Assembly: GCA_000181795.3 (NCBI GenBank)
Contig: CM012954.1
Span: 11,492,980 to 11,556,979 of the forward strand
Direction of reading: 5' to 3'
Source: Trichinella spiralis
Lineage: Eukaryota; Nematoda; Enoplea; Trichinellida; Trichinellidae
Length of the DNA: 64,000 bases
The notes beneath the pieces were generated by a model. The model was not told the DNA's origin and did not search any database. It worked only from the letters and a program-made list of their open reading frames with translations. The number at the start of each line of letters is the position of its first letter. Position 1 is the stretch's first letter. Both the position numbers and the translations under genes were made by a program. This document shows, one piece after another, positions 1 to 13,605 of this stretch.

Positions 1-1322
1 AACTGGGCCCAGCCTTAGCTTGCGGGAACACCGTTGTACTGAAGCCAGCTGAACAAACCCCTCTGACAGCGCTGCACGTTGGATCATTGATAGCTGAAGT
101 ATTTATTTGTTGTTTCTTTTCCCACGGATCAGTGTGAAAATTAGTTTAAATTCAGGCAGGATTTCCGCCCGGCGTTGTCAACATTGTACCAGGTTATGGT
201 CCTGTTGCCGGCCATGCTTTGGCTTCTCATTCCAATGTGGACAAGGTCGCTTTCACTGGGTCGACAGAAATTGGTCGAAAAATCATGTCGAACAGTGCAA
301 ACAGCAATTTGAAGCGAATCACGTTGGAATTGGGCGGCAAAAGTCCAAACATCGTTTTCGCCGATGCTGATTTTGAACATGCAGTTAAGCAAGCTCATTC
401 TGGCTTGTTTTCCAATCAAGGGCAGATTTGTTGCGCCAGCAGTAGAATTTTTGTCGAAGGAAAGGTTTATGACAAATTTGTAGAACTTTCAGTGCAAATG
501 GCGAAAAGTCGCCGCCTGGGCAATCCGTTCGATCCCAACACTGACCAAGGTCCTCAGGTTGGAATATACGATTAGATTAGATTTCTTATCACTACTTTAT
601 TATTATTATTTTTCTTTGAAGATTGACCAGAATCATCGAGAGAGAATTTTGAATTTTATTGAAAAAGGCAAACAGGAAGGTGCAAAGTTGGCTTGCGGTG
701 GTCGTGCGGCTGGCGAGAAGGGCTATTTTGTCGAACCGACTGTTTTTGCGGATGTTCAAGATCCAATGGTCATTGCACAGGAAGAAGTGATGAAATTTTG
801 TTCAAAAATAGCAAACAACAACTTTTACTGATGATTCATTCATGTTTGACAGATTTTTGGTCCAGTGATGCAAATTATGCGATTCGACTCGATGGAAGAT
901 TTGATAGAAAAATCCAATAATACAATCTACGGTTTGGCAGCTGCTGTGTTCACGAAAGATATTGATAAAGCAATCCATGTGGCGAATAATATGCGTGCCG
1001 GAGTGGTCTGGTAAGTTTCAAATTTTATACTGTTCAGCTTTGAAATAAGACTACATTTGAAAAAAAAAGTGAAAATCATTGTCAACTGTATCCAGGGTTA
1101 ATTGTTATGGCATTTTTGATTCCACTGCACCTTTTGGTGGTTATAAAATGTCCGGTTTTGGTCGGGAATTGGGCGAATATGGTCTCGAAGCTTACACAGA
1201 AGTGAAAACAGTATGTTAATTTAAAATTTTTTTGCTTTTGTTTCTAAATAAGAAGCTCAATTTCTATCTGTGCTGTATTAAATTTTCAGGTATTTGTGAA
1301 AGCGAAGACCACGTTGAAATGA
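1..1322 (+). CDS. Aldehyde dehydrogenase (ALDH1/2-like), C-terminal part, 5' truncated by window edge
   Basis: NAD(P)-dependent oxidation of aldehydes to carboxylic acids. Exons read as 1-98, 156-557, 622-786, 853-1010, 1096-1210 and 1290-1322; phases agree throughout. Visible family landmarks in order: the cofactor-domain segment [20 protein letters not shown], the FTGSTEIG loop, the catalytic Glu in LELGGKSP, the nucleophile region GQICCASSR, the [11 protein letters not shown] motif, and the C-terminal [18 protein letters not shown] signature. The protein ends in [10 protein letters not shown]. The N-terminal third lies outside the window. Nothing catalytic is missing in the visible part. 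The EEIFGPV and PFGGYKMSG motifs fit the cytosolic/mitochondrial ALDH1/2 branch, but I cannot separate the two without the N terminus. The next gene starts about 370 bp downstream on the same strand. Confidence 0.93.
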
Positions 1323-1694
1323 CGAAAATAGTAGTGTTTCGTTTACTTGGAATAATTTTCTTTCGATTTTATTTAGTCTGAGCTGAATTGACATGAATTC
1401 TTATCGAATAATGGTGGGCGCGATTTATCGTAATCGTAATGCAACAAGTACTAAATAAACATTTCAGAGTAAGCTTTGTGGTTCCATTTGAAAACTGTCA
1501 ACCGTTTATCATACAATGAAGAACTGTTGAATGGTTTGGTTGAAGTTAATATGTGTACATACAGGCAAATTAAATTTAGATAAACGGAAAATATCACAAA
1601 CTATTTAAACGCATCAACAAGAACGTAACCGATAATTGCAGCAATCTTTTTTCTTTTGAAAGTTGTGCAGAATTTTTCTACAGAATTTCTGAAA

Positions 1695-4110
1695 ATGATT
1701 GTTGCTGTTCTCCTGTTCACTCTGTTCTTACAACATTCCTACTCGGCATATTATGAAGATCGATTTGGAACATTTCTAGGCAACGTGGACAAATTGAAAA
1801 ATAAATTCGAAACAGATTGGCAGGTAATATAACAATAATGGAGCTGGTAATTAATTATTGCATGGTGAGAATTATTTCTATTATTATTTTTTGTATTGTA
1901 TAATAAACCTTGTTCATAATAAACTACTTATTGTCCCAATCATCTGTTGAAAGCAAAATCCTTGAAGAAAACAACAATAAAATCATATAATTACCTGTTC
2001 TTTATAACTTTGTCGACATCGATGGTTGAACGTTGTTTTTCTTTCTTCAGTCTGATTGTGACATTTCTTCATAATCAATTATGGATCACATTTTCAACAG
2101 CTAAAATAACCGTCACTGTTAAAAGAAAATATTTATTTGTTTGATATGATAAATTAACGATGCGCAGCAGTGTAACGTAACAATTTAGTCGAGTTGCATT
2201 ACGATAAAATAAAAGCAAATATTTATTTACATAGCTGATGCAACTCCATGTAGCAACTGTAAGTTTTGTTCGTGAATATATTTTCGAAATAAATTACTTA
2301 TTTTCATGTTTCCTAATTATAATCATTATCAGAATAATGCCGAGAAGAATGAAACTGAAATGAAAAACAAAACAAAACACTATCCCCATAAGCAGTTTGC
2401 CATAATTATTCCAATTGAACCTGACTTTCAATTTTCTACAGAATACTGAAAATGAAGAAAAATACAATTTCAGTAATTGTGCAAAGCGTTTTTTACTTTT
2501 TTCTGCAAAATAAGCTCAGCAATACAATCGATTGCATAATTTAAATATCTAAGCAGTATTTTTAAAAAGTTAAAAATCAAACATTTAAATTACAAGATGA
2601 AGTATTGTTCTATGGTAAAACCGATAACATTTTGCGTTCTTTTTCAATGTAATGAATAAGACATGCAAAAAAAACTAGAGAGCAGAAGAATGCACGTTTG
2701 CATTTAAAAAAACACCAACCCAATGAGACAAAGTTACGTACCGTTAGAAAATTCAGTAATCAAAGTCCTATTTATAATATGTAAAATAGCTTTTTTCGTT
2801 TTTTTTTCATGAACAATACAACAAGAGTTAATGTAGCCTTTGAATGAGGATAAAAAAATGTTTTTCATACAGTTTGGTTTGAACGAATATTTCAAAGGCA
2901 TGTCGAAAGAGGATATTCGAATTCGTGTCGACGGTTTGTCAAAACAATTGGCAAAATTTAAATTGGCCAACAAAAGAGAAAACGCAATTCGAAATCAACA
3001 GAATTATACAGATGCAAAAAGTGAATCATTACCTTTGGAAGAGCATTTCGACGCTCGTGAAAAGTGGCCAGAATGCAAGTACATTGGCTTCATCAAAGAC
3101 CAGTCAACTTGTTCCTGTTGCTGGGTTAGTGGAGATTTTCTTTACCACTATGATCAGTGGAAAATTATTTTGCTGTTCGATTTTTCTTCCTCCTCTTCTC
3201 ACTGGTTGTTCATATCCACATTTAAGGCCATGTCCAGCGCTTCGGTGATGACAGATCGAACTTGTATTGCATACAAAGGTGAACAGCAACCATTTCTGTC
3301 CGACGAAGAGCTGACTTCATGTTGTACAAGTTGTGGATATGGGTTTGTGCCGCTATGAAAATTTATTTTAAAAAGAAAAAAAAAGTTTTTCTTCTTACAC
3401 CACATTTCAGATGCAACGGTGGTTTTCCGCTGTTGGCGTTCAAATATTGGAATGAAATTGGTGTGCCTACCGGTGGACCGTACGGTTCCAAATCAGGCTG
3501 CAAGCCATTTTCCATAGCACCGCCAACCAGCAGTTCGACTGCAGCACAGACACCTCTGTGTCAACTGAAATGCATTTCTGATTACAAACGCAAACTGGAC
3601 AAAGACCGTTATTATGGTATATATATATATATATATAACAATTAGGCAGACTAACCAACAGACTAATCTTTTATTCCTAATCGTTATAAAAGGTGAAAGT
3701 TACTATCTGATTACCAGCTCTAATCAGCCTGTGAAAACCATTCAACGTGAAATTATGGATCATGGTCCGGTAGTGGCTGCAATGGAAATTTTTGAAAGTT
3801 TCTTGTATTACAAATCCGGAGTCTATTCTGCAAACAAGCGTAATGATGATCCGTCGCTCGGTTTACACGCGGTAAAGCTGATCGGTTGGGGTGAGCAGAA
3901 GAGAATACCCTACTGGCTTGTCGTCAACTCTTGGAACACCACCTTCGGCGAACAAGGTAAACCGATCTAGTACAAATACAAAGCATACGTAACCACCAAC
4001 AATGAAATCAATAATTTGAATATTTAAAATTAGGTTTATTCAAAATTCGACGCGGTACCAACGAATGCGGTATTGAAAATCTGCACGTCACAGCTGGCCT
4101 CGCAGAATGA
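1695..4110 (+). CDS. Cathepsin B-like cysteine protease without the occluding-loop His pair
   Basis: Papain-family (C1A) secreted protease, 347 residues. Exons: 1695-1823, 2873-3124, 3227-3342, 3411-3616, 3693-3956, 4034-4110; total 1044 nt, all phases close. The start ATG opens a hydrophobic signal peptide (MIVAVLLFTLFLQHS). The mature domain begins near LEEHFDAREKWPEC. The catalytic Cys is the second Cys of CSCCW (residue 126; the usual motif is CGSCW), His 293 lies in GLHAVKLIGWG and Asn 313 in NSWN, so the triad is intact. The cathepsin B hallmark CNGG follows GYG. The region that should hold the CEHH occluding loop reads GCKPFSIAPPTSSSTAAQT and has no His, so carboxydipeptidase activity is unlikely (inference). 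Intron 1 is long (1049 bp); the others are 68-102 bp. Intron 4 contains a TA repeat (3618-3636). Confidence 0.88.
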
Positions 4111-4434
4111 GCAGGCAGGCAGGCAGGCGGGCAAATTACACGAGAACAAAAACGTTTCTTCCGTTTTTTTCTTCCTACTTCAAACACAATTAATATAATA
4201 AAAGATGCTGTAAATGAAAAAAGAAAAAGAAAGAAAATTCCCAGAGAAACACTCGACAAATAAATTTAGACAACAATTGTTTATTCACTGGACAGAGGGA
4301 TAATAAACATAAAAGGTGGATTACTCTAATTTCACTACTATAATTTTTGATTTGCTTTTTTAATTCCAAACACACAAGCACATATACATACACATAGATA
4401 GTGTGTATTGATTGATGTATAGATATGCAAAGCG

Positions 4435-4469
<35 letters not shown>

Positions 4470-4613
4470 ATAAGAAAAGAGTTGTTTGTGTATAGTGAGA
4501 GAGAAAGAGAGTAGTAGTATATGTAATGGTATGAGGGTATTATTGCGTACTGTGGGCCATCATCAGCCTTAGTGCCAAACAGTTAGCAACTGAACAATGA
4601 AAACTTTTCTTCA
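4111..4613. repeat. Short intergenic region between convergent genes, with microsatellites
   Basis: Holds the 3' ends of the cathepsin gene (+) and the ZSWIM8 gene (-). A GCAG/GGCA tetranucleotide run lies at 4111-4132, directly after the protease stop codon, and a (TG)15 run at 4437-4466. A minus-strand AATAAA (TTTATT on the plus strand at 4280-4285) could end the ZSWIM8 transcript. No coding sequence seen. Confidence 0.6.
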
Positions 4614-7600
4614 TCATTTGATCGCGTTGACAATTTGATACCAAATATCTTTTTTGCATTTCTGCTGTTTACGCAACGTCTGCATGAAATTATGAAACTG
4701 ACTCTCGCCGTCCGGCAAATAAGAGAACGCGGTTTTGGCCGTGCGAACCAAAGTGCACAAATCTTCGACGTCGTTGGCCAATATACGAGGCAAGCTGATC
4801 TTCTGCAACGCCACCCGGTAGAACGACGTCACCGTACAGCTGACCAAATTGTAAAAATACGGATCACTGTAGACAGGGGGCAAATATGGAGAAATGGCGG
4901 ACGGGACGGAGGCGATCTTATTGGTCAAGAACGACGCCACGTCGGCGGTCAGTTCGTAAAAAATGAACGGACTGACCACGTAACGACAAGCTGCACTGCA
5001 GAAGCTCTGCACGTATTCCAAGCCCAACACTCTGCACACTTGCAGTAGCCATTTCACGTCGTCACCGTAGGGCGGATTCGGAGAAAATTTCACATAGGTA
5101 CGGTCTTCGGCATTTCGACGTTCCATCGTCTTCATCGCCAACATGCCGACACGGTACGCGGCGTGCAGGTAAAACGACGAGTTGCTGCTTTCCCGTTCCA
5201 CAGATGTGCTGCCAGATGTATTGCCGTCAGTGGCTGCGACGACCAGATTGATCGTCGGATCCGGTATGCCAAGCGACAAAATCGTCGGCGTTGTCAACTG
5301 GCCAGTGGGACCCAAATAGGCAGACATGCCAGGTCTGATCAGACCACCACCTGGAATGGTCGGCGCGGGCGTGGTCAATCGCAGCCTCGGATTGACGCAC
5401 ATGTTCGAAACGTCGGGCCAGCAGATGGTCGGCGGTTGAGGTTGGTGAAACAACGCCTGCGCGGCTGGCGCCGGCTGAAAAGGGCTATTCGGTAGCAACG
5501 GTACGTCGCGGAACACGTTGTAGCCAGTCTGCAAGCCGACTTGAACCGAACCGGGCTGAGGCGGGGCTATTCGAATCAGCGGCGGCAGAACTGGATTGCC
5601 CTGTGGAGTGAGAATTGGAAACTGGGGCTGAAAGACATTGTCCGGTGTGGGAAACGCTGTACCGTAGCACATCAGCATCTGAGCCTGCTGGGCGTCCAGC
5701 ATACCGTACGGATGACCGTGAGACGACAACGCCCCACTGGGCGTGGAAGGCATCGCCCTTTGACCGACCGCAGGTTCCACACCACCGGCAGGTGACGAAG
5801 TGGACGACGACGGTCCGGCCGAACTGAATGCCGCCGGCGAACGCTGCTGCGGCTCTTGCATGGGGCTGCCAGACGGACCCGAGCTGTCAACGTGAGCTGA
5901 CCCTTCCGCAGTCGAGGTGGATTTTTCCGCATCCAACGCCCTTGTGTACATTTCGTACCAAGTCTGCGCCACTTGGAACACCACATCCGGATAGATATCA
6001 CTGGCCGCGGCCACTTGTTCAATAACAAGACAAGCACGTTCCAACATATTCTGGCCCTGGTCACGACACTGGGACAGTGCTCGTTGAATTTCGGCAGGAC
6101 TGAGCCGGTGGGCGTAGTTCAACGCTTCCAAAGCCAACAACGCGGCCAAACCCACCATGGTCTGATCGTGAGCCTGCGACGCTTTGTCCGCAATTGAAGC
6201 CACCTCGCTTGGCGTCAAATGATTCTGCCAGCTGTTGAACAAATAATCTATTGCCGGCGGGCCAATTTCAGTCACTTGACTGCTGATCCAAGAGACGCAA
6301 GACGAATACGTTCGCGTGTACCAATTTGGCGAGATCTTATTGTGCAGTCCGATCGCGTGCAGGCCCACTTGAAATGCGAACAATTGCAACGGTCTGCAAA
6401 CTGAAAAAAAAATGCCCAACAGTAAAAATTCACAAAACAAAAAAAATACATAGTTCCTATGACTATGAAAAACCATTCTCTTCCACGTACCAACATTGGG
6501 TAGCGCTTGAATTGCGGCCGCAGGAGTGATAAATATTGCAGAAGAATGAGTTCCACCGGCTTCAGTTAAAATACGTTTTGCCAATTCCATCATAAAATGC
6601 ACATGCGCTTCTGATGGTAAATCTGGATCTTGAATCCTGAAATGGAAGTGTTTTCAACGACGTTGACAACTGTACATAATTTCAAAACAAATTTCATTTT
6701 AAAAAAATGGATTATTTAGTCAAATTGTTCAATCAATAAATTATCAATAAATTTAATCTGAAACTGATTTTTCTAATGAAAAAAAGAGAACTATTTATAT
6801 ATACCTTTGCGTTGAATCAGAAGGTGTGGATCCAGACAGTGCGGCATCAATTACGGAATTTGGATCAGTGTTCAGTGCGAATGCCACATCAACGCTTATA
6901 TCATAGTTGAGCGCCTGTACTGTACCGATAGTGTTGGCCAAATTGTAGCGCATGTTTTGATAATAAGAACCGGTGGTGTCCAAATAATTGCTCGGATATC
7001 GTTGCCTCGATTCGTCAATTACCGAAATCCTTTGATCGAATGAATTTTCGTCCGTCTGCATCCAACCGCCTTGAGTTCGCCTTGGATCATTTCTCAAGCT
7101 GACGTTTCTCACTTTTGCAGTTAAAGTATCAACAGAACTTTTAAAATTTTCAGAAGTTGTCCTATCCCCCCCACTGCCACCTCTCGATGAGCTTTCAGCA
7201 CCAGTGTTGAAACCGTTTTCCGCAGAAAACGACTGATCATTTTCCTCACCATACAGTATAAGTCTGACTTGAGATAAGATCGTATCCGGAGGATCAACCA
7301 ATGATGCACCACCACGTACTGTAAAAAACAAATAAATTAAAAATCAGGATAAAATACAATAATAATAAAAATAATAGTAACAATACCAGCTTCAACAACT
7401 CCAAGTCTGTCAGTTTGATAACGAATTTCGCAATAATTATTTTCCAACAAAGCATTCAACATTATAGATAAAACGTCAGTGTTGGTTTTGTAATGGCTAA
7501 GCAAGCTGAGTAAGAAGTCACCACGTTTTCGTCTCAACGATTCGAACAACAACGGATGCTGAACTTCCGAGGCAGTGGACTTCATCATCAGCACGGCCAC

Positions 7601-10600
7601 GGCCATGGCAAGACCAAGTGGTTCGTCGTCGGGGATTCCCAGCCAGCTGGTCTCGGAATTCAGCAGCAACGTGTGGACAATGTAGACAGCCAACGAGACC
7701 GGCAGCACGTCGCAACAACGCGGCTGCGCTACTACCTGGCGAACCAACTGCTCAGCTTTGCTCCGCACGATTTGCATTTCTGAAACGCTGATGGGCAGTT
7801 GCTTCATCCTCGACAGCACTTCAGCTTCCAACGCGCTCAGCTTCACCTCGAGCACTTTGGAGACGGCGCATGGACGGTTCAATTCCAACAAGAACATGCC
7901 CAAATTGAACGCCAATTCCCGCAACGACGCGTCCTGGGCGAACACTTCCAACAAGAACAGGCCGCGTGAAAAAGTATCCAACGCCATGTCGGTCACTTCG
8001 ATCGTCTTGGGATCGATAAGCATCACCATTTCGGGAATTTTCTTCTTCTTCCTGCCCGACGAAGCGTTATTGACGACACTAGCGGCAGGGGCGTTCGAAG
8101 AACTCGACGCGCCGGCGCTCGAAGAAGCAGCTACCCCAGCGGCAGATCTGGCCAAAGAGATCGGCGGTGGAGTGGGCTTCATCAAATCCGGCGGTGATGC
8201 AATCATGGACAACGCCAGGTAACTGGCCAACGCCTTTGCCATGGCGTGGTAGCCGTACGTGTGCAAGGCGCGGCAACGAACGAAACGGACCCAGTCGCGA
8301 TCTTTAGGTACGTCGAGCTTGGCCAAGTCTTCGGCAACGAATTCGAGTGTAACTCTGATGGACTGCTTTTGTAGGCGATCCGCCAAATTGGACGCATCTT
8401 CCTCGTTGTCCCAACGACCAGTGCACTCGTGGTACAAGTTGGCAATTTCGCACAACTGCGTGTATTCTTGAAGCACGTTTTCCAACATCGGCGATCGCAA
8501 CGGTCGCGGCTCGCTTTCCACTTGGGAGTGCAATGATTCTTGATTGGTGCCCGTGTGACCGCTGCTGCTGCCTGCAAATAATATCGGATAATGTTGTGGA
8601 TAGGAAAATTTCTGTTGCTGTTTCGTTTTCGACTGCTCTTTCCAAGAAGCAAAAGATTCCATACTTTGGTAATAGCGTGCCAACAGTATGCGACTTTTCG
8701 GACGACGCTGCGTAGCTATCATATCATCCTTCATATCCAGACCAGGTATCGACCAATCCGACCAGTCGAGGTAGCAAAGTTGAATGGCTTTCTTGAAGCC
8801 GGTAAAACTCTGCGCTATAAACGGAACCATGCCTGGATTCGAAATCGACAAGGGCGCGGAAACGTGCATCCCGTCGACAAATACGGGCGGCATCCTTGGC
8901 TCGTAGCGTTCGAAAATGGCGCTGATTCGTTCAATGATTGAAAAATGGTAATTGTACAGCTTGTCAGCCAAAGCCAACCGCTGTCGGCTAGTTAAAGTCA
9001 TGTTCAAAACTGCCATCTCCCAGGTGCTCACCAACTCGTCCATCAACGAAGCACAGCCGTACCGAGTACTGAACTGCTGACAGCTGGTGCTGCAGCTGAG
9101 TCTGGAGTTAGACGTACTCGAAGATAACTGGTAAAAACTGTGCACCACATTGTAGCTGCCGTTCAACGAATGCGCCACATTGGTCAGGAACCACGAACAA
9201 GCAACGTACATATTTTTCAAACAAACATCCGTAATCAAGCTCAGCAAAGCGATCGCATTGCGATCCTTCCGGGCGAACATGCCGTGCACGATAAAAATCA
9301 AATTCCACAATCCTTCTGGATCGTGACAACGCAATGGCCTGAGCAAAGCCTGGTATTCACAAGACACCGGCGGAGTGTTCACCGACAAATGACTGACATC
9401 ACTGATTATAGTGGGCGCTGGTTCACAAAATTTATTCAAAATTTTATCAATGTTGAATCGCAGGGGTCGATCTTCGAAATACCAATTACCCCTATCAGCA
9501 ATAGCAGCACCAGCCGTAGGATCCGGAGCACCGCTGTGGGCATTTATTGCCGCATTTTGGTCCAGAAGTTCGTCCAAAATCGTCTGAGCCAGAGACAGCA
9601 CTTCCTTTGGTAAATAAGTGATCAGATGTTGGGAAAATTTTTGCAACTGAACACGATGCAGTCGAGAAAGCGATTCAGAAATAGGTGGTCGTAAAGGCAC
9701 CTGAGTACTCTGAAATACATGCGCGTAAATAAATTAAAACCAGCATAGCATAACAATACCAACTGTTAATTAAACCTTAAATAAATAATTCATGCTACAT
9801 ATTTTCAGTATTAACGTAGAGCTCATAAATTCGTTTTTAAAACACCATGCAGCACAATACAACTATTAGACACTCGTAATTTAATTGCACAAAATACACG
9901 TGGTTGTTTATTTTAAATTTAAATTTTAAACAAATATATAAATATATGAAATGCCATTGTGTAAATACCGAAATATTCTTCAGAGTATAGCAAGCATTTC
10001 ATTTCACAACTTTTTATTAATATTCAAACTTGAAAATCATCATCTATACAGTGTAAGCAATTCTGAATCATAAATAAAAAAAAGGTCAATCGATTGCACG
10101 AATTTGGACATTCTCTGTTAAATGTTGCTCCATTTCAACAAATTTACTAATTTATCATTAAATTACCGCTTAAAAATTACAAATGGAAAATTTAAATATC
10201 GGCGAGTTCCATTCTAGGTTATTGGGCTTTCATATCAACTCAAAAATCAAAGCTTCAAAGTAAAATGAGAATAACAATGAAATAAAAATTAAATTAAAAA
10301 AAATAATACTTACTTTGTAAATGCGATATAAGCAGACCGCAATAACATGACAACACCAAGGTGATTTTGGAGAACAAGTACAAGAGCACAAAATGACTTT
10401 CTGACGATCAAATGTCACAGAAACGTTATAAGAGCGAACATCTGGAACTGTTGCGTAACCATTTCTATATGCCAAATTCATATCCACTACTGCACTTAGA
10501 TGAAAACCTTACCAAACAAAAAAACAGTAAACTATATTTCATTTAAATGCACAGAATATCAGACAGTTTTACCGATTTGCATAGGGCTGCGAATACAGTT

Positions 10601-11108
10601 CATGTCGTACAAGCTAATGCCTTTCGCAAACTCGTCATATCGGCCATTTGAAAGACAAGCATACATACGAATGTCGCTACTATTTTCTGGAAAACTCCAA
10701 AAAGCGATTCTTTGTTGCAACTGTTCCGGAACTGGGGGTTTGAAGTTTTCCACCATTTCAAAAGGAATATTCTTCGCCACTGTTTTGGCTGATAATTCGA
10801 CCAACGATAAAGTATTACCTAAAAGCAAGCAAAACTTTTAAATAACAAATGTTGAAAATCAAAAAAAAATTCTTACTCATTTTTTCGCCAGAAATTCTAA
10901 AATTCGGAAACAATGATCTGGACTCTTCAACGGAAAATTCGTCAGTATAGAAACGACCACTCCAACTTCGATAGTTATAACAAGATGAAGGAGGCCGAGT
11001 TGACCAAGAACACAATGAGTCATCTTCAAACCGCTCCGAGTCTTGCCACGATGCATCCTCCTGGTCATACTCATCAAAAAGGTCCAAGTCCGCTCCCGGT
11101 TCTAGCAT
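4614..11108 (-). CDS. ZSWIM8: ZSWIM8 / EBAX-1: SWIM zinc-finger cullin-RING substrate receptor
   Basis: Exons on the minus strand: 11108-10877, 10818-10573, 10489-10314, 9709-7387, 7318-6805, 6636-6491, 6400-4614; phases close, giving about 1807 residues (human ZSWIM8 about 1837). The N terminus has SERFEDDSLCSW, the ZSWIM8-type acidic opening. Exon 2 carries TLSLVELSAKTVAKNIPFEM, which fits a BC box plus Cul2 box, then IAFWSFPENSSDIR. Exon 3 carries the SWIM zinc finger (VILCSCTCSPKSPWCCHVIA; Cys-x-Cys...Cys-x-His pattern). Exon 4 contains the family segment FCEPAPTI and LLRPLRCHDPEGLWNLIF. The C-terminal part is Pro/Ser-rich, then helical. Known role: substrate receptor of a cullin-RING ligase that degrades Argonaute during target-directed microRNA decay, and in C. 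elegans quality control of the SAX-3 receptor. The chosen ATG has an in-frame TAG 18 nt upstream. Confidence 0.95.
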
Positions 11109-12969
11109 CGCTAATTGACCGGTCTAAATTAATAAAATATTGATTATCAATGTGAATTCATAGGTTGCATTGATGATTTTCATTCAGCAGAAAAAATGAA
11201 TGTTCAAAATAAAATCCATACCAATGCAATAGTATATATGCATTATAAACAAAAAGTAATCTAATTCTATCAGTAAAAGTTCGCTGTAATTCGAGTAACT
11301 AAATTTCGGTGCTGATCAATGTTGAAAAGACCAATTACTCACATCAGTCTGCCAAAATAGTCATTAATATATTGTACAATCAAACGTCTATAACAACAAC
11401 AACGAAAAAACGCATCATTTCAACTAAAAGTAACAAAAAGCTGGCAAAATGCTATCTTCCACAAAAAAATATCACACGTTCAATCTATATTTTCAAAACA
11501 TTTTCAACATAATTAAAGTAAACCAAGAAAAAATATTCCTCCACCAAAAAACCAGAATTATTTCAATCTATTTACTAACATAATTTCAATTATACTGTTC
11601 ACAATATGTCTTGAAAATGAATGCAACATGCCAACGTTCGATTACTATTTCAGGTTTTTTCATCATCATTTTTTTACAATTACTGCTTAAATGTTACAGA
11701 TATTTTCGAATATTTACTTATCGAAAGAACAAAATTATTCAACATAAATAAGTAACCAAAGCTGTTTTCAATGCCATATGAAAAAATTTCATGAGTTTAC
11801 ATATTTAATAATTATCAATGCAACCATTCCTTTCTAATTATTAATAAGCATGTATCTTTTAATTTAAATTTCCCTTACCAAATAAACTAATGCAAATAAG
11901 GTCTCGAACAACTGTGCAAAGTGTAAAGAAATAACAAATTTCAGTAGTTAATGATTGTTAACAGTTAAATGAAACTTTCACTAAATCGAAGTTGCCTTTC
12001 TTACCGGAGAAATTGAAAAAGCAGGAGATACAAACTTATTTCACCATTACCATATAAATAACAATAACTCACTGACAACCTCAATCAATTGCGGTTTGAC
12101 AAATAACAACTACGGTAAAGTTTACAGTAATTTAAGCTTCAGGTTTAATCAGAATTTAAGCACCGAATTATGCTTTAAAAGCCTTTGCTAACATGTATTT
12201 CGATTGGATAATTGCCTAAATATATTAAGATTGTTTAAAATCAGCATTCTGTTTAATATTTTTTATTTTTCAGTCTGATAAGCTTCTTTTATCAAATCAC
12301 TTTAGTTCACTTTCTAAGTTGATTTCTGTAGCATTTCGGGAAAGTAGACGCAAATATAAACGAACATATGTGTACATAAATTTGAAAATTTATAATTTTT
12401 CTTCATTTCACCTTCTATTTTTCACTTTATTGGGGTAATTGAAACACTCGGTAAACAGTGAAAGAATTAGCAAAATTCCAAACAATTTTTATTAATCTTG
12501 CATTATATTAATCTTACTGTAGTTTCGACATTTTCAATACGTTTTGAATCGGCTAAATTTTACTAATAAATAAGTATGTATATTTTTTTTAGCTTTCAAT
12601 TGGAAAATGCATCCAAAAAAATTTTTTTAACTAAAATTTGCAACACTGTTAAACTCAGTTTGTATCATCAAACTCTGTTGATTTGCAACTTCGGCAAGCG
12701 AGTTTTTACGTGAATTTCAATTGCAGGCGAAAATGATGCTTCACATTTTCCATATATGAACCTTTTTTCAATGTAAATATATTTCAGTTACTGTTTTGCC
12801 GTTACGTAGTGGAATTCTACTTGAAGTTTCAGTTTTGCTTATTATTGTTTTCCAAACATTTCTCTTTGTATGTATCTTTTATCTGAAAAGCAAAATGTTT
12901 TAGCAACTTTTAACGCACAGCACTGAACACTCACAGCATTCACAGAACATTTTTGTAAAAAACTTGAAA
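11109..12969. other. AT-rich divergent intergenic region between ZSWIM8 and mitochondrial uS12m
   Basis: About 1.9 kb of AT-rich DNA between two genes that are transcribed away from each other, so it should hold both promoters and probably a ZSWIM8 5' untranslated exon (an acceptor-like TTTAG lies about 18 nt before the ZSWIM8 ATG). No convincing ORF, RNA gene or repeat array is visible. Confidence 0.5.
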
Positions 12970-13401
12970 ATGCTATCCATGTTGGTGCATACGTTTCAAA
13001 ATCGCGGAGTATTTACCATGACAAAATTGATGCCAGCCAGTGTTTTCGTTTCGACAGTCCGTTTTAAAACGTTGTACGACATGCATTTACGCGGTGGACC
13101 GCCGGCTCGAAGGCCTCAGCCGAAATCTCCAATTTCTGGTCATCCACAGATGAGGGGTGTTGTTTTGAAAGTGTTGATCAAAAAGCCAAAAAAGCCGAAC
13201 TCGGCAAATCGAAAATGTGTACTAGTTCGACTAACCAATGGTAAGGAGACTGTCGCCTGGATACCTGGCGAAGGGCACAATTTACAAGAGCACAGCCAAG
13301 TTTTGGTCGAAGGGGGCCGAAAGCCGGACTTGATTGGCGTCAAAATACGAGTTATTCGTGGAAAGCTTGACTGCGCCCCGGTGATCAAAACGCCAAAGTG
13401 A
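12970..13401 (+). CDS. MRPS12: Mitochondrial small ribosomal subunit protein uS12m
   Basis: Single exon, 143 residues (human MRPS12 is 138). The first about 45 residues are basic and hydroxylated with few acidic residues, as expected for a mitochondrial targeting peptide. The body carries the uS12 signature: [40 protein letters not shown] and a [15 protein letters not shown] tail. uS12 lines the decoding centre and is essential for accuracy. The ATG at 12970 is chosen because it is the first in frame. A poly(A) signal AATAAA sits at 13446-13451. An ATCC repeat follows the stop codon. The cardiolipin synthase gene starts 204 bp downstream on the same strand. Confidence 0.95.
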   Translation: MLSMLVHTFQNRGVFTMTKLMPASVFVSTVRFKTLYDMHLRGGPPARRPQPKSPISGHPQMRGVVLKVLIKKPKKPNSANRKCVLVRLTNGKETVAWIPGEGHNLQEHSQVLVEGGRKPDLIGVKIRVIRGKLDCAPVIKTPK

Positions 13402-13445
13402 TCCATCCATCCATCCATAAATCCATTCTCTAATCTATGGTTTTC

Positions 13446-13605
13446 AATAAAGAAGATTTTTTGCATGCATTTTTGCTGTTTTGCTAATTTATTTTATTCT
13501 ATTATATTTCGTCGAAAATTTCAAATATTTTGCTACGTTCATTCCAATTCAATCTTCTCACGTGATGTTTTTTTTTCCGTTTCAGTAGAGCATTTTCAGT
13601 TCTAA
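13446..13605 (+). promoter_or_regulatory. Candidate operon-type intercistronic region between uS12m and cardiolipin synthase
   Basis: AATAAA (13446-13451) ends the upstream message. About 130 bp later a run of T followed by a 3' splice-site-like TTTCAG (13580-13585) and a second TTTTCAG (ending 13599) lie 21 and 7 nt before the cardiolipin synthase ATG, with no upstream exon evident. In nematodes this layout is typical of a trans-splice acceptor inside an operon. This is inference; no RNA evidence is available here. Confidence 0.4.

Noticed and set aside
4635-9613. Long plus-strand and other-frame ORFs across the ZSWIM8 exons (up to 157 residues)
   Set aside because: They overlap the strongly supported ZSWIM8 coding frame, have skewed Arg/Gln/His composition and no start or splice context; they are shadows of a GC-richer coding exon.
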